Shown: in pieces, positions 57,128 through 64,000 of the stretch | Position numbering within the stretch: position 1 is the first letter of the stretch | Layout: every line of letters starts with the position of its first letter | Assembly (NCBI RefSeq): GCF_900747795.2 | Contig: NC_041399.2 | Span: 107,150,573 to 107,214,572, forward strand | DNA length: 64,000 bases | From: Erpetoichthys calabaricus | Lineage: Eukaryota; Chordata; Cladistia; Polypteriformes; Polypteridae | Direction of reading: 5' to 3' | Program-made: the position numbers and the translations under genes | The notes under the pieces: generated by a model | Database searches by the model: none | Told to the model about the DNA's origin: nothing | The model's input: only the letters and a program-made list of their open reading frames with translations

Positions 57128-59850
57128 TCCTCTGCTAAAATTAAAATAATGGAAACTACCACTGGCTGTAAGTATAGTGTCAAGATGAAAATATTTGATT
57201 ATATTCCCCAGAACTAAACAATGTCGCTATGCATTGATCTGTCTTTTATGAAACCTCATTGTGTATCATTAATTATTTGATTTTTTTTTTTTTAAATACA
57301 TGCCATTTACCTAATTCTGGGGTCTTCATCTGTTTTTGGAATCAAAACAATTAGACCTTACCTCATAGTCAGTGGAAGCTCTAAACTTTCTGAAATTTAT
57401 TTGGATAAAGGAGCTGTGGACATGGTGCAGTCAGTGATCAATTGTTTAAGAATGTCAGAATTTAACCACACATTAATTCTAAACTTAACTAACTTGCTTA
57501 AGTCAAAACATATATTTATAAAAACAGGATACATTGTACACAATAGGTTGCATAACTTTTGGTTATTACAGAAATTGCTCAAATGACAATTGCATTGATG
57601 GTTGTCAAACTTGCTGGTTGATCTAATCCTTTATCGTTCAGTTCTTTTATAATATTAGCATTATCAAAAAATACATTTTCATTTAGGATTACATTATAAT
57701 GTCTTTAAGTTTTTTCTGAAATAGCAAAAAGAATGTTTCATTTCTAAAACAGAAAAGATTTAGTGTCCATCCATTCATTTTTTTTTTTACAAACTATTTC
57801 TTTTCCAGAACAACCATTACACTAATTGCAGTATCTACAGAGTAGATGGTTCCATGGCATAATTAAAAATTATTTCCCTATTGTTTGGACCAAAACTTTA
57901 CATTAGATTCACTAAAATGAGTTTCTTGTCAATTCAAAAAATAAATAAATAACATGTGGGTTCTTGTAAAAGAGAAAAATTGCCTTTCTATTTATTTTAT
58001 TGTTGAGACCCTCACTTTAAATTAAACAAAAAGTAACACTGAATTAAATAAGCATTGAAGAAATATAAAAAAGCTACAGGTTTTCAATTAAACCCATTAT
58101 TACTGTTCTATTTATAAAACATGAACATAAGGCAATGTTTCTTTTATGGGCACCCACAGAGGGGAGAAAGGGGGCAGGCGAAAGCCACTTAAAATGTTTT
58201 GTTTCAGCACTGCTGTTTTTACATTAATGGATTTAGGTTGAAATTACTTTGGCAAAAGTATTAATCATACTGCATTTTCAACTTTTAATCTATATTGTGG
58301 GCTTTCACTACTTAACTCTACACCAACCCTTCCTGTTTGTTCTTGTTCTATCCAAAGGTTATTCTGTTATATTTGCATCCAAAGTTCACTATCCAAATTG
58401 AAACACCCATTCTGAATCTGCTTCAGCAAGATGTTTAAATTGCCCATCCACTCAGAAAATATAAAGAACACAGCACAGTCTATTCATAGGATTTGCTATG
58501 TGTTCTATTGCTATTTAAAAGTGCTTTTCATGTTTCGCTATTATTGTGCCCCCTTATTAAATTAAAAATGTTTACAAAGAAAGTGGACAAGAAGAGTGTA
58601 ACTGCCTCCATCCTACCATCCCCTCCTACCAAGTGCAGTTCAGTTTTTCTGTCGGCATAAGTAACCATTCTTTTTAAATTTTATTTTGCTAAGTGTTATC
58701 CACTCATTATGTGCTTTAAATGTTCATTTATATCGCAATACATATCCATTCCATTGTAGGAGAAAATATAATTTGTTTCAGAAAGTGATTAAAATTGTTG
58801 TGTTTACTTTTTTACTGCAACTAAACATGCACACTACTGAGACTATGAGGTGTTAAACAAGTAGGTCATTGAGGACTTATATTATGTAGAAATTCTTGAC
58901 AGCAAAAAAGGTGTTTCCATTTGTGTATATACATCACTAGTTGTGTGTGGTGTTCAGGACAATAAACAACCTGAAGACTCCCTAGAAGTTTTACTGTATT
59001 CGTGAATTTGAAGAGGCATCAGCTAACTCTTAAGAATTACACAATGCAGAGGATGTGGATCCACCATCTGCTTGTTGCCCCACTGGCTTTCGTAAGAAGA
59101 CACTGGTGATACCATATCTTAGCCGTATCACTGGCATACAAATCCTATTAATCTTTGTCTCGAGAAAATACCTCCGGATAGACAATGTTTTTAGTGAAAA
59201 CGTCAAGTCTTACCCTGTGTTGCTGAGCTGTTGCTGAGCTGCTGCATTTGCTTCATTTCGGCATTGTGTCTCTTCATCTGTGTCAATGGCATGACATCGT
59301 CATTGTGCGGCACTGTTTTCTGTACACAGGTCTTTCGTAGTGAGAAGTGAGGAGCATGCAAGCACAGAAAAAAACTTAAAGTTTATGCATGCACCATCTA
59401 GTGGATATGGTTGGGCGTGAGCAGCGCAGACTACTCCATAAACACACAGGTCTTTTATTTATATATGTCTAATTAATCCGGTCAATAATCGACTTCCGGG
59501 CAATTAACTTTGTCAAAGTTAATAAAAAATTATAGGCACATCTGCAGTCTTCAATTGCTTTCAACCCCCTTTTGACATGTAAATGTCAGACTTTGGACTT
59601 GCAAACCTACAACAATTTTTCTTGGTATTTGACAATCCTTTGTTATTATAATAAAATTACATGTAGCAGTTTGCAGAGTGGAGTCATGAAAAATAGAAAC
59701 AAATGACTGAGGACAAACACGTTACATGCATGTTTTTTTGGGTGTGCATGATGTGTTAACCTAACTAATGTTACTGTGCATAAGAATGAACTGCAAAAGT
59801 TTTAATTAGAGAGAAGAATGGGAAGTTAAACGTATGCTAAAATTTAACAC
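57128..59850. other. No gene recognised
   Basis: About 2.7 kb, the longest stretch without a defined element. The part after about 59470 may belong to the Penelope-like element interrupted by the hAT. A tandem GTTGCTGAGCTGTTGCTGAG lies near 59218. A 60-codon frame at 59055 is not supported. Confidence 0.4.
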
Positions 59851-60093
59851 ATTACAACTAGGGAATCCATTCCTGGGCTCCCAATTACCGGGAGCCGGGG
59901 ATTCCCGGACATTTTTCATTCCCGCTGTAATTCCCGGGAAAACGGGAACAGCCAAGCTCGCATATATAGTGTGTAAAAGTGTAAAAATCGATCAAGAAAT
60001 AACAGAGTTATAATTGAAAATAATTAAGGTGGCGCCATTGCTACAGCTTGCACTTCATCAGACAACAGCTTTGAACAGCAACTTGAAATTGCA

Positions 60094-60351
60094 ATGTGTC
60101 AGTCTGTTGCATCTGCATTATCTGTGCCAAGAAACTTGCCATCACAGAATGATGACAAGAAACTGGATTCATCAGTAAAAGCTGAAATGGCGGTGTTTCA
60201 GAGCAACGGCAAGCGCGGGCATTGTTTAGAACAAGTGTATCAGTATCTGATGATTGTGCCGCCTACTTCAGTGGAGGCAGAGCTTGCTTTCTCAGCGGCT
60301 GGCGTACTTCTGCATGAAGGTGCGCTCTTGCCTGGACGACCACATGCTTGA
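60094..60351 (+). pseudogene. hAT transposase C-terminal dimerisation domain
   Basis: The frame contains QVYQYLMIVPPTSVEAELAF and SAAGVLL, the hallmark of the hAT C-terminal dimerisation domain (YLxxPxTSxxxERxFSxAG). The usual continuation CMKVRSCLDDHMLDML follows in another frame, showing a one-base shift. Upstream sequence (SVASALSVPRNLPSQNDDKK) is the linker only. Confidence 0.85.
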
Positions 60352-60356
60352 CATGT

Positions 60357-60494
60357 TAATAATAATAATAATAAATTACATTTATATAGCGCTTTTCTCA
60401 GTACTCAAAGCGCTATCCACACAGGGATGAACCGAAACCACAATCTTCCACAATCTCCTTACTGCAAAGCAGCAGCACTACCACTGTGCCACCT
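60357..60494 (-). mobile_element. tRNA-derived SINE with (ATT) tail inside the hAT
   Basis: Minus orientation: a GGCACAGTGGTAGTGCTGCT head, a TGTGGTTTCGGTTCATCCCT B-box region, CGCTTTGAGTACTGAGAAAA and a TTTATTATTATTATTATT tail. Same family as 41414-41539. Confidence 0.75.
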
Positions 60495-60768
60495 GTGAGG
60501 ATGTTGTGCTTTCTGCGCTCTTATTACCGCAACTAAAGATACATGTACTTATATGACAGCATGAACTGTTGTAGATAAGGTTAGTCTTTTATTTGTGTCA
60601 ACATATTGCAGTAGTTTTATTAAAAATAAGTGTTGGTCATTCTAAAACCGTTCACATGTGAGATGCCCGTGCACTGTGTCATCCCCAGGAGCCCAGGAAT
60701 GAAATGCGGGATTGCCGAATTCCTGGGAATGGATAAACCCGTCCGGGAATGGATTCCCTAATTACAAC

Positions 60769-61165
60769 ATGGTTTGAATAGAGACAAGATATGAGGACTG
60801 TTTGCATCTCTCGGACTGACACGGACAACCTGTCTACAGACCCACATTGTATTGAAAAATTCATCAAAAACATCAAAGGACTTTGTTAAACAGTTATCTT
60901 ATCCAAAAGGTCTTGACTATGCATTGTCTTCCTCTCTTGCTAAATGAATCTTTGCCTGAAGAGGTCTATTCAGTTTTTACATTTAAGATGTCTCACTTAA
61001 AGATTTTCCAATGTTGTATCTGTCCTAGTGTCTATATAAACACAGGGAACTCCAGTTTCTGCATTACATCTTGCCTGAAGAAGGGGCCTGAGTTGTCTCA
61101 AAAGCTTGCATATTGTAACCTCTTTAGTTAGCCAATAAAAGGTGTCATTTTGCTTGACTTCTCAC
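60769..61165 (+). mobile_element. Penelope-like element 3' end
   Basis: Ends in ACATCTTGCCTGAAGAAGGG, TTAGTTAGCCAATAAAAGG and TGTCATTTTGCTTGACTT, the single-copy counterpart of the palindrome arms at 5385-5631. The preceding GTGTCTATATAAACACAGGG and upstream sequence are probably its 3' region. The hAT at 59859-60760 separates it from possible further element sequence to the left. Confidence 0.6.
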
Positions 61166-61412
61166 TACATTTAAATAAGAATAAAATAATTTCTACATCT
61201 GTTCAAACAGCAGGGATTTAACTGTCATATAATCAAGGTGGGTTACTACCTCTATTGAATACACCCCCACCAGACATTATATAGTCACAAGTTATGAACA
61301 TCACATAAACAAATGATAAATCAGGTATAGGAATTTAAGTAGGAAAAGGTGCCAACGTTTGTATTGGGTCAACTTCATCTGACTTTTTTGTTTGTTTGCT
61401 TGTGTATTACAA
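61166..61412. other. Short spacer
   Basis: No feature recognised. Confidence 0.4.
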
Positions 61413-62109
61413 TCCATATTACTAACCGAGAATGGTAAACCAGATGGACGCAGGGACATCCGGCCATGGGCCGAAGCCGCAAAAGACGTACTGCGCAAGC
61501 GCCCCCACAAAACCCCCCTTCCAAGCAACGGAAACCGGATGCAAAGCAACGTAAAATATGAAATGAGGCGCCCATAGCACACAGAAAAAAGGAGTCAGAC
61601 GCGAAACGGAACACACACAAAGAAGAGAATTGAGACCCACGACACACAAATGAGGCAACGCCCCCTAGCACAAAAAAAAAAAAAAGAAGTCAGACACGAG
61701 CGCCACACAAACCCATTGGACACAAAACGGGACAGACTACGGACATAGCACACGAAACATACACAAAAAGCAGGATTCGGACCCACGACCACACTAACAT
61801 AAATAAGAAATGAGGCACAAAGCACCATTACTAAACGAACCGTCCGTATTAAATATACGTCATCTGAACACATTCAAATTATGCAGCATAGGTCGATCTC
61901 ATTACACTGATGCACTATTAACCGAACAGTGAGTGCGATCCTCCTTATTACTTATCCATATTTATAACGCTGAAGAACAAAGAAGTCATGAATTCACGCT
62001 CACGGATACAAAACGATACGGCTCGAGTGACGGGACCAAACACACGAATGCGCATGAAAAAAAACAATACATGTCGGTCGACTAACCGACATACAAAAAC
62101 GGGCAAGGC

Positions 62110-62940
62110 TCAATACAAACAATGACCGCCGTAAACTGCAACGGGCTTCTCACACAGCACAGGCAAATCGATTACGGCTCCAGAATAGCACGTCCCAATT
62201 CCTGCACATACAACGACGTGCCTCTCAAACGGCACAGGCAAAACATTCACGTGAAGGACATCAACGACAGACACCTGCTAAACGCTTGCGCCAGTTAGCT
62301 GACAACGTGTTCAATAATGAGTCCACTATTCATGAAAATTCATTGGGATTAATAAATGTCATTTGCAATCATTGTCATTCACTTAACTTCCCTGAAGAAA
62401 CAACTGGCAATACAAGTAATGAATTTACACGTTATTGTCAAAAGGGTCACATTTGACGGCCTCCTTTTCATTCATATCCTGCATATCTACAGAAGCTTCT
62501 AACTGACGAAGTACCTGAAAGTAAAAACTTTATGAACTGCATTAGATCCTACAATAGTTCATTTGCTTTTGCATCTAATGGCATCCACTCACTTACTCAA
62601 CACCATTGATAAACTTCTACAAACGTTGATGATCCATAATATTCCCTTTGGAGGAAAGGTACTTTTATTAGGAGGAGATTTTACACGGTGCTTAGCTATT
62701 GTTTCACATGTCATGCGCTCGGCTATTCTTCAGTCCACCTTAAAATATGCAGACAATTGGCATTGCTTTCAAAACAGTTACGGAGATATTTGGAACAACA
62801 ATCTCATTACACCAAATACCCCTTTTAACACAACGAACTATATTCTGTCCAAAAAATATTAATGTTGATCACATTAATAACCAGGTCATTTCATTACTTC
62901 CTGGAGTGGCACAGCTCGGACCCACGACCACACTAACATA
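62110..62940 (+). pseudogene. Helitron N-terminal region fused to helicase fragment, unit 1
   Basis: A broken frame reads RRKLQRASHTAQANRLRLQN (basic Arg/Gln-rich leader), TPAKRLRQLADNVFNNESTI, HENSLGLINVICNHCHSLNF (CxxC motif), YCQKGHI, YPAYLQKLLTDEVPESKNFM and RSYNSSFAFAS. It passes directly to IDKLLQTLMIHNIPFGGKVL, LLGGDFTRCLAIVSHVMRSA and CPKNINVDHINNQVISLLPG. The first half is the Helitron N-terminal region; the second is Pif1-like helicase. The Rep nuclease and much of the helicase between them are deleted. Confidence 0.85.
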
Positions 62941-63229
62941 AATAAGAAATGAGACACAAAGCCCCATTACTGAACGAACCGTCCGTATTAAATATACATC
63001 ATCTGAACACATTCAAATTATGCAGCATAGGTCGATCTCATTACACTGATGCACTATTAACCGTTCAACCACAGAAAAGGCTCCATATTAACAGAGAGTA
63101 CGATCCTCCTTATTACTTATCCATATTTCTAACGCTGAAGAACAAACAAGTCATGAATTCACGCTCACGGGTACAAAACGATACGGCTCGAGTGACGGGA
63201 CCAAACACACGAACCCGCATGAAAAAAAA

Positions 63230-64000
63230 CAATACATGTCGGACGACTAACCGACATACAAAAACGGGCAAGGCTCAATACAAACAATTAACGGCGTAAA
63301 CTGCAACGGGCTTCTCACACAGCACAGGCAAATCGATTACGGCTCCAGAATAGCACGTCCCAATTCCTGCACATACAACGACGCGCCTCTCAAACGGCAC
63401 AGACAAAACATTCACGTGAAGGACATCAACGCCAGACACCTGCTAAACGCTTGTGCCAGTTAGCTGATAACGCGTTCAATAATGAGTCCACTATTCATGA
63501 AAATTCATTGGGATTAATAAATGTCATTTGCAATCATTGTCATTCACTTAACTTCCCTGAAGAAACAACTGGCAATACAAGTAATGAATTTACACGTTAT
63601 TGTCAAAAGGGTCACATTTGACTGCCTCCTTTACATTCATATCCTGCATATCTACAGAAGCTTCTAACTGACGAAGTACCTGAAAGTAAAAACTTTATGA
63701 ACTGCATTACATCCTACAATAGTTCATTTGCTTTTGCATCTAATGGCATCCAGTCACTTACTCAATACCATTCATAAACTTCTACAAACGTTGATGAATA
63801 ATAATATTCCCTTTGGAAGAAAGGTACTTTTATTAGGAGGAGATTTTACACAGTGCTTAGCTATTGTTCCACATGCCATGCGCTCGGCTATTCTTCAATC
63901 CACCTTAAAATACGAAGACAATTGGCATTGCTTTCAAAAGAGTTCCGGAGATATTTGGAACAACAATCTCATTACACCAAATACCCCTTTTAACACAACG
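63230..64000 (+). pseudogene. Helitron N-terminal/helicase fusion remnant, unit 2
   Basis: Second copy of the same fused remnant, with the same junction between FAFAS and the helicase segment. It is cut by the window edge. Confidence 0.82.

Larger units (their letters stand above)
59859..60760 (+). mobile_element. hAT transposon, 902 bp, internally deleted
   Basis: Ends TAGGGAATCCATTCC and (reverse complement) TAGGGAATCCATTCCCGG. An exact 8-bp duplication, ATTACAAC, is at 59851-59858 and 60761-60768. It keeps the last part of the transposase (60094-60351) and has a SINE inserted just behind it. The rest of the gene (BED finger, catalytic core) is missing. Confidence 0.95.
61413..64000 (+). 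mobile_element. Helitron with duplicated internal block, runs off window
   Basis: The 5' end is TCCATATTACTAACCGAGAA followed by TGGTAAACC, preceded by an A. The protein remnants (62100-62940) identify it. The block 61777-62915 is repeated from 62916 to the window edge. The 3' hairpin and CTRR end lie outside the window. At least two Helitron families are therefore present here. Confidence 0.82.
61777..64000 (+). repeat. Direct tandem duplication of a ~1.14-kb Helitron block
   Basis: Unit 1 (61777-62915) and unit 2 (62916 to beyond 64000) both start TCGGACCCACGACCACACTA. They align to the window end with few differences, except that unit 2 has 26 extra bases after TTAACCG (near 63062). Base 64000 corresponds to about 62835. 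Confidence 0.95.

Noticed and set aside
56935-57138. 67-codon frame with HPSIHPSI
   Set aside because: Antisense translation of a SINE and its TCCA tail; the same holds for frames at 4574-4786 and 27128-27351.
61422-61873. Several overlapping minus-strand frames with cysteine-rich and hydrophobic sequence
   Set aside because: Antisense to the Helitron leader; frames overlap one another and match nothing known.

Overview
The window looks like intergenic or intronic nuclear DNA from a ray-finned fish. The repeat set points there: Rex3, Penelope-like, CR1/L2-type and RTE-type retrotransposons, Tc1, hAT, PIF/Harbinger and piggyBac DNA transposons, Helitrons, and tRNA-derived SINEs with a TGGA-type tail. 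A non-teleost such as a bichir or reedfish is possible, but the sequence does not settle it. The DNA is AT-rich. No complete host gene, rRNA gene, functional tRNA gene or CRISPR array was found. The only hints of host coding are a few exon-like segments (2226-2401, 42284-42412, 42577-42741), all low confidence.

Layout: 1-645 is a Penelope-like reverse transcriptase remnant (minus). 4.6-7.2 kb holds a young truncated SINE, a palindromic Penelope-derived insertion with a 12-bp target duplication, and a non-autonomous hAT. 7.4-12.7 kb holds two direct copies of one PIF/Harbinger family, each with the remnant of a Myb/SANT-like gene behind a TATA box; the first carries a 300-bp hAT whose empty site is visible in the second. 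15.0-15.6 kb is a solo LTR. 18.5-21.0 kb is a triple nest: a hAT-like element split by a SINE, which is split by a 1.6-kb Tc1 element with a long open transposase. 24.1-25.2 kb is a 5'-truncated Rex3 whose reading frame is open to its stop.

28.6-29.2, 43.6-46.2, 52.1-53.2 and 61.4-64.0 kb are four Helitrons carrying different pieces of the Rep/helicase protein. The last has a tandemly duplicated 1.1-kb internal block that runs off the window. 47.0-47.5 and 49.6-50.3 kb are piggyBac derivatives, the second with a short open frame that joins the N-terminal acidic segment to the C-terminal cysteine-rich segment. A second solo LTR lies at 51.4-52.0 kb. 59.9-60.8 kb is a deleted hAT that keeps only the dimerisation domain, inserted beside or within a Penelope-like 3' end. 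Long GATA arrays, all reading GATA on the plus strand, sit at 34.7, 51.3, 53.7 and 55.3 kb.

The elements interact more than genes do here. The SINEs share the 3' tail of Rex3 and so probably borrowed its machinery. Nesting and target duplications give an order of insertion. Small local duplications (51.1/53.4 kb and around the 53.7-kb GATA array) show that this stretch also changes by mechanisms other than transposition.
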